This document shows, in pieces, positions 18,295-25,475 of a DNA stretch of 64,000 bases. The position numbers and the translations under genes are program-made. The notes beneath the pieces are model-generated. The model was not told the DNA's origin. It ran no database searches and worked only from the letters and a program-made list of their open reading frames with translations. Positions within the stretch are counted from its first letter, which is position 1. Each line of letters opens with the position of its first letter. Source of the stretch: Alkalimonas amylolytica (GTDB lineage: Bacteria; Pseudomonadota; Gammaproteobacteria; Enterobacterales; Alteromonadaceae); contig NZ_FNRM01000008.1 in assembly GCF_900107845.1 (NCBI RefSeq), forward strand, positions 62,001 to 126,000, written 5' to 3'.

Positions 18295-19049
18295 TTCCCT
18301 GCCTGGATGTGCGGGATGGTAAAGTAGTGAAGGGAGTACAGTTTCGCAACCACGAAGTGGTGGGCGATATCGTGCCCCTGGCCGAGCGCTACGCCAAAGC
18401 CGGTGCCGATGAACTGGTGTTTTACGACATCACTGCCTCGAGCGATGGCCGGGTGGTCGATAAAAGTTGGGTGCAACGCATCGCCGAAGTGATCGACATT
18501 CCGTTTTGTGTGGCCGGTGGTATCAAAAGCGTCGAGGATGCCGGCCGCATTCTTGAAATGGGTGCTGATAAGATTTCAGTCAACAGCCCTGCCCTGCTTC
18601 GACCCGAGCTGGTTCGCGAGCTGCACGATACCTTTGGTCAGCAGTGCGTGGTGGTGGGTATCGACAGTTTCTTTGATGTCGCCAGTGGTCAGTACCAGGT
18701 GTATCAGTTTACCGGCGATGAAAGCCGCACCCAAAAGACCCGCTGGCTGACCAGCGACTGGGTGCAGCAGGTGCAGCAACTGGGCGCCGGGGAAATTGTA
18801 CTGAACTGCATGAATCAGGATGGCGTGCGCAAAGGCTACGACATTGCCCAGCTGTCGGCCATTCGCGCTTTGTGCCAGGTGCCTTTGATCGCCAGTGGTG
18901 GCGCCGGTGCTATTGGCCATTTTGCCGAGGTGTTCCAGCAAGCCGATGTCGATGGCGCCCTGGCGGCCAGTGTGTTTCACAAAGCGGTGATTGAAATTGC
19001 CGATTTAAAGGCGCAGCTGATTGCTGCTGGGGTGTCGATTCGGCCTTGA
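18276..19049 (+). CDS. hisF: Imidazole glycerol phosphate synthase, cyclase subunit
   Basis: 257 residues, a (beta/alpha)8 barrel paralogous to HisA. Catalytic Asp residues lie in [14 protein letters not shown] and [13 protein letters not shown]; phosphate-binding segments are [37 protein letters not shown] and AASVFHKAV. It converts PRFAR and ammonia from HisH to imidazole glycerol phosphate and AICAR. The ATG lies 19 bases inside hisA behind GAGGAG. Unusually, hisI does not follow directly: a 355-bp repeat-rich spacer intervenes. Confidence 0.97.
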   Translation: MLAKRIIPCLDVRDGKVVKGVQFRNHEVVGDIVPLAERYAKAGADELVFYDITASSDGRVVDKSWVQRIAEVIDIPFCVAGGIKSVEDAGRILEMGADKISVNSPALLRPELVRELHDTFGQQCVVVGIDSFFDVASGQYQVYQFTGDESRTQKTRWLTSDWVQQVQQLGAGEIVLNCMNQDGVRKGYDIAQLSAIRALCQVPLIASGGAGAIGHFAEVFQQADVDGALAASVFHKAVIEIADLKAQLIAAGVSIRP

Positions 19050-19060
19050 TACTTATTAAA

Positions 19061-19350
19061 GCAACAAGAGCAGACTGCAGGCCTCGGTGCAGGGATAACC
19101 GGATGGTGTTTTTCCGGGAACCTGAGACGCCCGGACGGCGTCTCAAGAGCGCCCAGGGATGGGTTTATAGCGTTTCCCGGAAAAATCACCACTGGTCAGC
19201 CCGGCTAGAATGCATTGGTGTTGGCAACAAGAGCAGACTGCACACGGAGACGCCGTGAATACATCCCTGTAGGCTCTGCTTTGGCATCCATGCCAAAGAA
19301 GCTCCGCTTAGCAGCCAGCTCCTGTTGCTCGCAGACCTCGGTGCAGGGAT
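19061..19350. repeat. Mosaic of intergenic repeats between hisF and hisI
   Basis: The 19050-19404 gap holds no gene I can support but several repeats. A 19-bp unit (GCAACAAGAGCAGACTGCA) occurs at 19061-19079 and 19224-19242. A 15-bp unit (CCTCGGTGCAGGGAT) occurs at 19082-19096 and 19336-19350. TTTGGCA-TCCA-TGCCAAA at 19280-19297 is a perfect hairpin. The arrangement looks like two or more copies of a family of non-coding palindromic elements inserted next to or into one another. No transposase is present. The element probably arrived after the operon formed, since all other his junctions overlap or nearly touch. Confidence 0.65.
19105..19190. repeat. Nested inverted repeat within the hisF-hisI spacer
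   Basis: Outer arms 19105-19120 and 19174-19190 (TTTTTCCGGGAA and its complement) match over 16 bases with one base inserted in the second arm. Inside lies GAGACGCC (19124-19131) and GGCGTCTC (19137-19144), a perfect 8-base hairpin. The RNA should fold as a long branched stem between hisF and hisI, possibly affecting mRNA stability or hisI expression. Confidence 0.6.
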
Positions 19351-19404
19351 GGCCGGGCTACAGAGCACACTACGACTAAACACAACAGATACTGAGAAAC
19401 GACC

Positions 19405-20019
19405 ATGAATAAAGACACCATCAGCCAACTAAAATGGCCCGACACCGGCCTGCTGCCAGCCATTGTTCAGCACGCCATCTCCGGCAAAGTGCTGATGCAG
19501 GGCTATATGAATCAGCAAGCGCTCAGCCACACCCTGAGCAGCGAAAAAGTTACTTTCTTCAGCCGCAGCAAACAACGGCTCTGGACCAAGGGCGAAAGCT
19601 CAGGTCATACCCTGGACTTGGTTGCGATTAGCAGCGACTGCGATGCCGATAGCATTCTGGTGCTGGCCATGCCCAAGGGCCCTACCTGCCATGTTGGTAC
19701 CGAAACCTGCTGGCACGATAACAGCAGCAACAGCCCACAGCTGAGTTTTTTGTACGACTTAGAGCAGGTGATTAAAAGCCGTAAAGATGCCGATCCAGCC
19801 AGCAGCTACACCGCCAGCTTGTTTGCCAAAGGCGTGAAGCGCATCGCGCAAAAAGTCGGTGAAGAAGGGGTTGAGTCGGCCCTGGCGGCCATGGCCGGCG
19901 ATAAAGAAGAGCTGGCCAATGAAGCGGCCGATTTATTGTTTCACCTGCTGGTATTGCTACAAAGTCAGCAACTGGAGCTCAATGATGTGTTGAAGATCTT
20001 GCAGCAACGGCACAAATAA
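19405..20019 (+). CDS. hisI: Bifunctional phosphoribosyl-AMP cyclohydrolase/phosphoribosyl-ATP pyrophosphatase
   Basis: 204 residues; fused HisIE. The N-terminal cyclohydrolase (about 1-110) has [34 protein letters not shown] and the zinc/magnesium residues in [21 protein letters not shown]. The C-terminal pyrophosphatase (about 115-204) is a MazG-like helical bundle with [18 protein letters not shown] and [14 protein letters not shown]. It catalyses steps 2 and 3 of the pathway. The gene keeps the his orientation but lies 355 bases after hisF behind a repeat mosaic, so it may be weakly coupled to the rest or have its own promoter. Confidence 0.96.
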   Translation: MNKDTISQLKWPDTGLLPAIVQHAISGKVLMQGYMNQQALSHTLSSEKVTFFSRSKQRLWTKGESSGHTLDLVAISSDCDADSILVLAMPKGPTCHVGTETCWHDNSSNSPQLSFLYDLEQVIKSRKDADPASSYTASLFAKGVKRIAQKVGEEGVESALAAMAGDKEELANEAADLLFHLLVLLQSQQLELNDVLKILQQRHK

Positions 20020-20135
20020 AGCGGCAAGAAGCGGTACAGTGGCAAGCAAGTGATACAACCGCAGGGCTCTCAGCTCTGAAATGGTTGCATAATGCTATAG
20101 CTCAAATAGTTTGTCTGCGCTAGAATTCATTAGAC

Positions 20136-21824
20136 ATGACTAAAAAACAGCCACACCTGCATCGTGAGGCAAACCTTATTCAGATGCTGGATCCACTTTC
20201 CAGTGACTGGAATCAGGCATTGCCAACACCGGATAACTCGGCTACCCATGAATTGGTAGCCGCAGCGGATTTTTCGCAATTAAATACCTTGTTTGAGAAT
20301 TTTCTGGAAGTGATGGGGATCCCCATTGCTTTACTGGATTTACAGGGCAAGGTTCTTGCCTCGTCACGCTGGCAACGTGCCTGCATGCAGTTTCACCGCC
20401 AAGCCCCTTCTACCTTAAGTCGCTGCCTGGAAAGCGATAAAGATTTGGCCCTGCAGCTTGAGCAAGGCAAGAACTACTCTGTCTATCGGTGCCGAAATGG
20501 TCTGATTGACTGTGCCACCCCCATCATGTTGGAGGGGCTTCATATCGCCAATCTATTTATTGGCCAGTTTTTTACAGCTGAACCCGATCTGGATTTTTTC
20601 ACCCAACAAGCAGAGCAGGCTGGCTTTAACATCGAGGACTACCTGTCTGCTATTCGGGAGGTGCCTATTGTCGATGAAGCCAAGCTGCCTGCCATACTGA
20701 ACATGCTCTCTGCCCTGGCCCTGCAAATTAGCCAGCTCAGTTTACTGAACAGCCGCTATCAACAAAGCTTGGTGCACACGGAGCAGCTGGTGGCACAGCG
20801 CACGCTTGAGCTGACCATGCAAAACGACATTCTTGGTCAAATCAGTGAAGGTGCAGAGCTTTCTGCCGTACTGCACCATTTGGTACTTCAGGTAGAAGAA
20901 TTGCATCCTGGCGCCATCTGTTCCATTTTGCTGCTGGATAATGATGGTATCACTTTGCGCCATGGTGCGGCCCCTTCCTTACCCGACACCTACAATCAGG
21001 CCATTGATGGTGTGCAGACAGGCCCAGGGGTAGGCTCATGCGGTACAGCAGCTTTTAGCGGCAAGACGGTGATTGTCAGCGATATTAAGAGCCACCCCTA
21101 CTGGCAGCCTTATCTGACATTGGCAGAACTGGCTGGCGTGAAAGCGTGTTGGTCTGAGCCGGTGAAAAATGCCGAAGGCAAAGTGTTAGGCACTTTTGCC
21201 ATTTACCATCGGGAGCCTGCAGCGCCATCAGAAGAATTGCTCAGTAAAATCAAAAGCTACAGCAAACTGGCTGAGCTTGCTATCAGCCGCAGTTTAAACA
21301 GCCAGCAAATTCGGCGACTGGCGTTTTACGATAGCTTAACCGGCCTGGCCAATCGACGGCTGCTGGAGGAGCATTTGCTGCAAGCCATCGCAGTCAGTCA
21401 GCGCAGCCAAAAATTTGCCGGCCTGATGTTCATCGATCTGGACAACTTTAAACCGGTCAATGATCTCTTTGGCCATAAGGTTGGTGACTCCTTGCTGGTG
21501 GAGGTCGCCAGCCGACTGCAGCAGGCCGTGCGAAGTGCCGATACGGTGGCCCGTTTTGGCGGCGATGAGTTTGTGGTTCTTATCCGGGAAATGGATGCTG
21601 ACGAATCCAAAGCCCGGCTGCAGCTGGAACACTTGGCCGAAAAAATTCAACAACGGCTGCAGCACCCCTACCCCTTACCCAAAGCCAGAATGCATCAATG
21701 CAGCAGCAGCATTGGTCTGGTCCTTTTTAAAGGAGAAAGCAGTGGCGATGAGTTACTGCGCCAGGCGGATTCAGCCATGTATGCTGCAAAAAAGCAGCAA
21801 ACACAAACCAGTTGGTATGAATAA
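20136..21824 (+). CDS. Diguanylate cyclase with PocR and GAF sensor domains
   Basis: 562 residues, no transmembrane helix. An N-terminal PocR-type sensory domain (about 45-195; FLEVMGIPIALLDLQGKVLA, and Cys-containing segments ACMQFH, SRCLES, CRNGLIDCATPI, which in this family can bind small hydrocarbons or metal centres) is followed by a short coiled coil, a GAF domain (about 225-385, with GPGVGSCGTAAFSGKTVIV) and a GGDEF domain. The active site is G475-G476-D477-E478-F479 and the inhibitory I-site R466-S-A-D469 is intact, so an active, product-inhibited c-di-GMP synthase is expected. No obvious Shine-Dalgarno sequence is seen. It stands alone between hisI and a convergent surface-protein gene. 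Confidence 0.88.
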   Translation: MTKKQPHLHREANLIQMLDPLSSDWNQALPTPDNSATHELVAAADFSQLNTLFENFLEVMGIPIALLDLQGKVLASSRWQRACMQFHRQAPSTLSRCLESDKDLALQLEQGKNYSVYRCRNGLIDCATPIMLEGLHIANLFIGQFFTAEPDLDFFTQQAEQAGFNIEDYLSAIREVPIVDEAKLPAILNMLSALALQISQLSLLNSRYQQSLVHTEQLVAQRTLELTMQNDILGQISEGAELSAVLHHLVLQVEELHPGAICSILLLDNDGITLRHGAAPSLPDTYNQAIDGVQTGPGVGSCGTAAFSGKTVIVSDIKSHPYWQPYLTLAELAGVKACWSEPVKNAEGKVLGTFAIYHREPAAPSEELLSKIKSYSKLAELAISRSLNSQQIRRLAFYDSLTGLANRRLLEEHLLQAIAVSQRSQKFAGLMFIDLDNFKPVNDLFGHKVGDSLLVEVASRLQQAVRSADTVARFGGDEFVVLIREMDADESKARLQLEHLAEKIQQRLQHPYPLPKARMHQCSSSIGLVLFKGESSGDELLRQADSAMYAAKKQQTQTSWYE

Positions 21825-21849
21825 AAAGCAGCGGCTGCTAAAAACGAAA

Positions 21850-21869
21850 GGTGACCTTAGCTGGTCACC
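21850..21869 (-). terminator. Hairpin terminator between convergent genes
   Basis: GGTGACC (21850-21856) and GGTCACC (21863-21869) form a perfect 7-base stem with a 6-base loop. Read on the minus strand it is followed by TTTCGTTTTT, so it best serves the surface-protein gene ending at 21901. Confidence 0.65.
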
Positions 21870-21900
21870 ATAATAAAACCGCTGACTGTGGCGCCAAAGT

Positions 21901-22752
21901 TTACTGCTTTAAACGCCACAGCAATACTGGCAGACCAAGCAACATCAAGATCAAGGTAGCCGGCGCTGGAACCGGGGTCGGCTGTTCTGCCGGTGGAGGG
22001 ATAAAAGTTTGTATATTTAGCTGCATAGCGCCTGCCCAAACTCTGGTTGATTCCAGGGTCGCCCCATCACCTATCTGAAATAACATGTTAGGCGCCAACC
22101 AGTTGCCTTGAATATTGCTGGTACCAATATTTGCAGCAGCGAGATGACTGTATTCATCGGCAGTATTATATCGATGAAAATTGAAAAACACCTTATTTGG
22201 GTTAATGCCATGCAGCAGAATACCCCCCCCATCCATTAAAAAATAATCAGCAACATTGAAAACAAAAATATCATCTCCACTGCCATAGATTTCTACCGTT
22301 TGATGAGCCATCAGAACTGGATTTAACTGAAAAACATTCAAACCGCCTGAGCCATGGTAGCCATGCAATGATTGAAGACTTGTTTGCTCCCCCCCCAGCG
22401 CCTCAAGCTGCTGGGACAAACGAAGTAGTTGCTGATTAAGCTCGCTGAATTGATGCTCTTGCCACTGCTGCCAACCACCGTCGAGCTGGACACTATCCCC
22501 TAACACGCTGTGCATTCCTGCAGCATAACCATGGATATGACTACCAGCGCCAAACTCAGGATTTCGGGCAGCGACATTGCCATGGACATCACTCTCAGAA
22601 CCAAAACCTAAATAGCCTGCTTGAGCGCTGTGGCCACTTGCCCCAGCGAACAATGCGAAGTCACTGAGCATAGCTGTATCAAAGACGCTAGCTGAAGACG
22701 TAGCTGTTGTTATAGATAAAACTACCGCACACAATCCCTTTAAAAGCCTCAT
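21901..22752 (-). CDS. Choice-of-anchor-A-like secreted protein with PEP-CTERM-like tail
   Basis: 283 residues from ATG 22752, preceded by AAGGAG at good spacing; a 9-codon longer frame has no such site. An N-terminal signal peptide (RLLKGLCAVVLSITTATSSAS) is followed by a Gly/Ser-rich domain resembling choice-of-anchor A proteins (LSDFALFAGASGHSAQAGYLGFGSESDVHGNVAA, here split over several segments; later VEIYGSGDDIFVFNVADYF, GGGILLHGINPNKVFFNFH). The C-terminus has PTPVPAPATL, a hydrophobic helix and a basic end (LWRLKQ), like the truncated protein at base 1. It is expected to be exported and processed at the envelope or in the matrix. The upstream region carries two strong palindromes. Confidence 0.72.
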   Translation of the reverse strand: MRLLKGLCAVVLSITTATSSASVFDTAMLSDFALFAGASGHSAQAGYLGFGSESDVHGNVAARNPEFGAGSHIHGYAAGMHSVLGDSVQLDGGWQQWQEHQFSELNQQLLRLSQQLEALGGEQTSLQSLHGYHGSGGLNVFQLNPVLMAHQTVEIYGSGDDIFVFNVADYFLMDGGGILLHGINPNKVFFNFHRYNTADEYSHLAAANIGTSNIQGNWLAPNMLFQIGDGATLESTRVWAGAMQLNIQTFIPPPAEQPTPVPAPATLILMLLGLPVLLWRLKQ

Positions 22753-22791
22753 AGAGGATCTCCTTTTAAACCATAACACCTAACGCCATTA

Positions 22792-22817
22792 GACAGCGCT
22801 GTCATTTGATCAAATGA
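22792..22817. promoter_or_regulatory. Two overlapping perfect palindromes upstream of the surface-protein gene
   Basis: GACAGCGCTGTC (22792-22803, 12 bases) abuts and shares two bases with TCATTTGATCAAATGA (22802-22817, 16 bases). They lie 40-65 bases upstream of the start codon at 22752 and after the CBS gene, where a regulator binding site or an intergenic terminator would be. Confidence 0.5.
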
Positions 22818-22881
22818 TAAACAATACCCAGATTAAATCCAACATATTTTGTTGAAATATTAAGCTATCCTTGGTTGCTAT

Positions 22882-23310
22882 TTAACTTTCAAGCAACTGA
22901 CCAGCTAAGCGCACAAAGTCTGATGACGTTAAAATCCCCAGCAGTTGCTCGTTTTCATCCACTACTGGCAGGCAACCATGCTTATTTTTTAAAAAATAAC
23001 TGATGACTTCAGCCAGCGACTGCTGTGGCTGCACGGTCGCAAAGTCGGTATCCATCAGCTCACCAATAATTTGCTGTTTTTCTTTGCGCTCCAGCGCACT
23101 GGTGCCGTATTTAGCCAGCAGCCCCATCACGGTGGCAATCATCTTTTTTTGCGTTAACACACCAACCAGCTTGTCTTGTTCATCCAGCACCGGGATATGG
23201 CGGATATTTTTAGTACGCATCAGGTCATGCGCATCTTTGAGCGTTTGGTCACGGCGAACAAAAAGTGGGTTGGCGGTCATCAGCTCAGCCACATGTTTTG
23301 CAGTCATCAT
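22882..23310 (-). CDS. CBS-domain pair protein
   Basis: 142 residues made of two tandem CBS motifs, about 8-60 (MTANPLFVRRDQTLKDAHDLMRTKNIRHIPVLDEQDKLVGVLT split by segments) and 80-140 (MDTDFATVQPQQSLAEVISYF, HGCLPVVDENEQLLGILTSSDF). Such Bateman modules bind adenine nucleotides (AMP, ATP, SAM) and act as energy sensors; no effector domain is attached. GGAG lies 5 bases before the first of two consecutive ATG codons. It is in the same direction as the RhtA-like gene and the surface-protein gene but separated from both by regulatory-looking gaps. A second, unrelated-in-location CBS pair is encoded at 29541-29969. Confidence 0.85.
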   Translation of the reverse strand: MMTAKHVAELMTANPLFVRRDQTLKDAHDLMRTKNIRHIPVLDEQDKLVGVLTQKKMIATVMGLLAKYGTSALERKEKQQIIGELMDTDFATVQPQQSLAEVISYFLKNKHGCLPVVDENEQLLGILTSSDFVRLAGQLLES

Positions 23311-23374
23311 TCAAGCTCCCTAAGCATCCCAGTCATCAGCATAGCCAAATTAGCACAGACTTTCCCGAAGCAGA

Positions 23375-24271
23375 TCAAACTTTTGCTTCTTCTGCTACAC
23401 CACTCGCCTTTTTGTTTGTTGTTTTAGTCAGACTGCTACCAAGGGAAGCGGTGATCACCATGGCAATCGCCAGCCACTGCCAGAGGCTGAGAAATTCCGA
23501 CAGCAACAACAAGCCAGCCATAGCAGCGACAGCGGGCTCTACACTCATCAGTACACTAAAGTTTTTCGAAGGTAAACGCTTTAGTGCCACCATTTCCAGA
23601 GAGTATGGCAGCGCACTGGACATCACCGCCACCAGCAGCGCGAGCGGCAGGATCTGCCATTGAAATAAGTCGGCACCGGCACTAACTACCCCAATGGGAA
23701 AAAGATAAAGTGCTGCTATGGTCATGCCCAGCGCCACCGTTGCCCCCCCAGGCGCCAAATTACCTGCTTTTTGACCAAACAAAATATAACCAGCCCAGCA
23801 ACCTCCGGCGGCCAGTGCCAGCATCACGCCAACCGGGTCCAGCGCATCAGCACCGCGCATATCCGGCATTAACAAAAGGACTCCAGCCAGCGCAAAAGCC
23901 ACCCAAAGCACATCCAGTTTGCGCCGTGAGGATAACAAGGCAACTGCCAGAGGACCGGTAAACTCCAGCGCAACGCCTACCCCCAGAGGAATCCTTTCAA
24001 TCGCCATGTAGAACAAGATATTCATACCACCGAGACAACCACCATAAATAATCAGCGCTTGCCATTGGCGTCCTTGCGGCCAGTGCCGCCACGGCCTGAA
24101 TACCAGCCATAAAATCAGGGCGGAAAAACCAACCCGCAGAGCGGTGGTCCCTTGCGGACCAATGACCGGAAAAAGTTGTTTGGCGATGGAAGCTCCGGAT
24201 TGAATGCAGATCATGGCCAGCAGTACACTAACGATGGCAACAAGTAAGGTGCTCAGCTCGGTCTTTTGCAT
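23375..24271 (-). CDS. rhtA: RhtA-type threonine/homoserine exporter (EamA/DMT family)
   Basis: 298 residues with about ten hydrophobic helices in two EamA repeats. Similarity to E. coli RhtA is strong along its length by eye: IQSGASIAKQLFP, GGMNILFYMAIERIPLGVGV, VALEFTGPLAVALLSSRR, AGGCWAGYILFGQKAG and SSALPYSLEMVALKRLPS all match. It should export threonine, homoserine or related amino acids across the inner membrane. The gene is divergent from the AraC-type regulator at 24472, with a 200-bp shared upstream region (24272-24471) in which I see no convincing operator. Confidence 0.85.
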   Translation of the reverse strand: MQKTELSTLLVAIVSVLLAMICIQSGASIAKQLFPVIGPQGTTALRVGFSALILWLVFRPWRHWPQGRQWQALIIYGGCLGGMNILFYMAIERIPLGVGVALEFTGPLAVALLSSRRKLDVLWVAFALAGVLLLMPDMRGADALDPVGVMLALAAGGCWAGYILFGQKAGNLAPGGATVALGMTIAALYLFPIGVVSAGADLFQWQILPLALLVAVMSSALPYSLEMVALKRLPSKNFSVLMSVEPAVAAMAGLLLLSEFLSLWQWLAIAMVITASLGSSLTKTTNKKASGVAEEAKV

Positions 24272-24471
24272 GTATTCATGATCTCAGAGACGGAATGACG
24301 AGAAAAGGGACATTATACTAAACTTCCGTTGTCAACACGGTATGGTTTTAGCAAACATTTTGGCTCCCCCAGTGTTTTGAAGACTTTCTTTAGCTTAGCA
24401 GGTACTGCGTCTTTCATTTTGCAACTACTTATGTTGTATTAGCTTTAAGCCTACCGACAAGGTAATACTAT

Positions 24472-25455
24472 ATGCTGACAACGTCTTCCTGGTGGCTAAA
24501 AAATATGGCGGAAACGTTTCTCTGGCTTGGACTACCGGCCAGAGATTTATTTGAGCAAGCCAATATCCCGTTCCGAACCCTGGAAAATGCCTCCAACCGT
24601 TACCCACAAGACAATGTGACCCAATTGTGGAAATTGGCCGAGCAAGCCAGCAAGGATGTCAGTATCGGCTTAAAAGCAGGCAACAACCTGAGCATCAGTA
24701 CCATCCCTGTGGTTGGCTTTGCCTTGCTGGAGTGTCAAAACGCAGAGGCAGCCATGGAGCTGCTAATCCGCTACCAAAAGGCCATTGGGGATACATCGAG
24801 TGTCAAACTACTCGCCAGTTCGTCATCACAGGCCCAGCTGTTATTCGAGCTGAATGCCGATGGGCGTCCACTGTCCAGGCACAGTTATGAAGCTGCGATG
24901 GCATTTAGCATCAAGTTGGCTCGAACCATCAGTGGGCATGAGTGGGCACCCTTGCAGGTCCAACTGATGTCAGCCCAGCCAGATGAGCAAACTGCACAAC
25001 TTCACCGGACGATTTTTCACTGCGATGTCCTCTACAATCAATCCAATTACAGCCTGATGTTTACCAGGGAAATAAATACCAGACAAACCAGGGCCTACCT
25101 TCACCAGGCACAAAACAGCGATCATCGACCGCTGACCCGGCTCATCCAGTTGATGTTGGAGGAATCCTTACCATCCGGTGAAGTGAAGCGGGAGTTTTTC
25201 GCCAAACGACTGCATATCAGTGAAAAGACTCTACAACGTAAACTGCAAGGTGAAGGGAGTTGCTTTACCGATTTAGTGGATGAGGTGCGAAAAGCGCGTA
25301 GTGCAGCATTGCTGACAGCTTCGCATCTATCCATCACTGAAATTGCCTTTCTTTGTGGTTTTAGTGAACTGAGCGCTTTTCATCACGCCTTTAAGCGCTG
25401 GTTTCAGCAAACACCAGGGCAATACCGGCAGCAAAACGCAAACAGGGCTGACTAA
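24472..25455 (+). CDS. AraC-family transcriptional regulator
   Basis: 327 residues. The N-terminal part (about 20-200) looks like the ligand-binding domain of the OruR/ArgR-like AraC group (GLKAGNNLSISTIPVVGFALL). The C-terminal double helix-turn-helix (about 225-322) includes KRLHISEKTLQRKLQGEG in the first HTH and the AraC signature ITEIAFLCGFSELSAFHHAF-KRW with PGQYR at the end. It is divergent from rhtA and convergent with the TonB-dependent receptor. Either neighbour may be its target; amino-acid-type effectors are common in this group, which would fit rhtA. A terminator hairpin overlaps its stop codon. Confidence 0.85.
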   Translation: MLTTSSWWLKNMAETFLWLGLPARDLFEQANIPFRTLENASNRYPQDNVTQLWKLAEQASKDVSIGLKAGNNLSISTIPVVGFALLECQNAEAAMELLIRYQKAIGDTSSVKLLASSSSQAQLLFELNADGRPLSRHSYEAAMAFSIKLARTISGHEWAPLQVQLMSAQPDEQTAQLHRTIFHCDVLYNQSNYSLMFTREINTRQTRAYLHQAQNSDHRPLTRLIQLMLEESLPSGEVKREFFAKRLHISEKTLQRKLQGEGSCFTDLVDEVRKARSAALLTASHLSITEIAFLCGFSELSAFHHAFKRWFQQTPGQYRQQNANRAD

Positions 25456-25475
25456 CCGCCAGCCCTGCCTGTTTT
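25443..25475 (+). terminator. Terminator at the end of the AraC-type gene
   Basis: CAGGGCTG (25443-25450) pairs with CAGCCCTG (25460-25467), 9-base loop containing the stop codon, then CCTGTTTTATT. It also lies at the 3' end of the convergent receptor gene. Confidence 0.7.

Noticed and set aside
19061-19350. CRISPR-like array in the hisF-hisI gap
   Set aside because: Repeats are only in two copies, irregularly spaced and palindromic, with no cas genes; they fit dispersed palindromic elements.
19050-19404. Insertion sequence or mobile gene cassette in the his operon
   Set aside because: No open frame resembling a transposase and no target-site duplication recognised.
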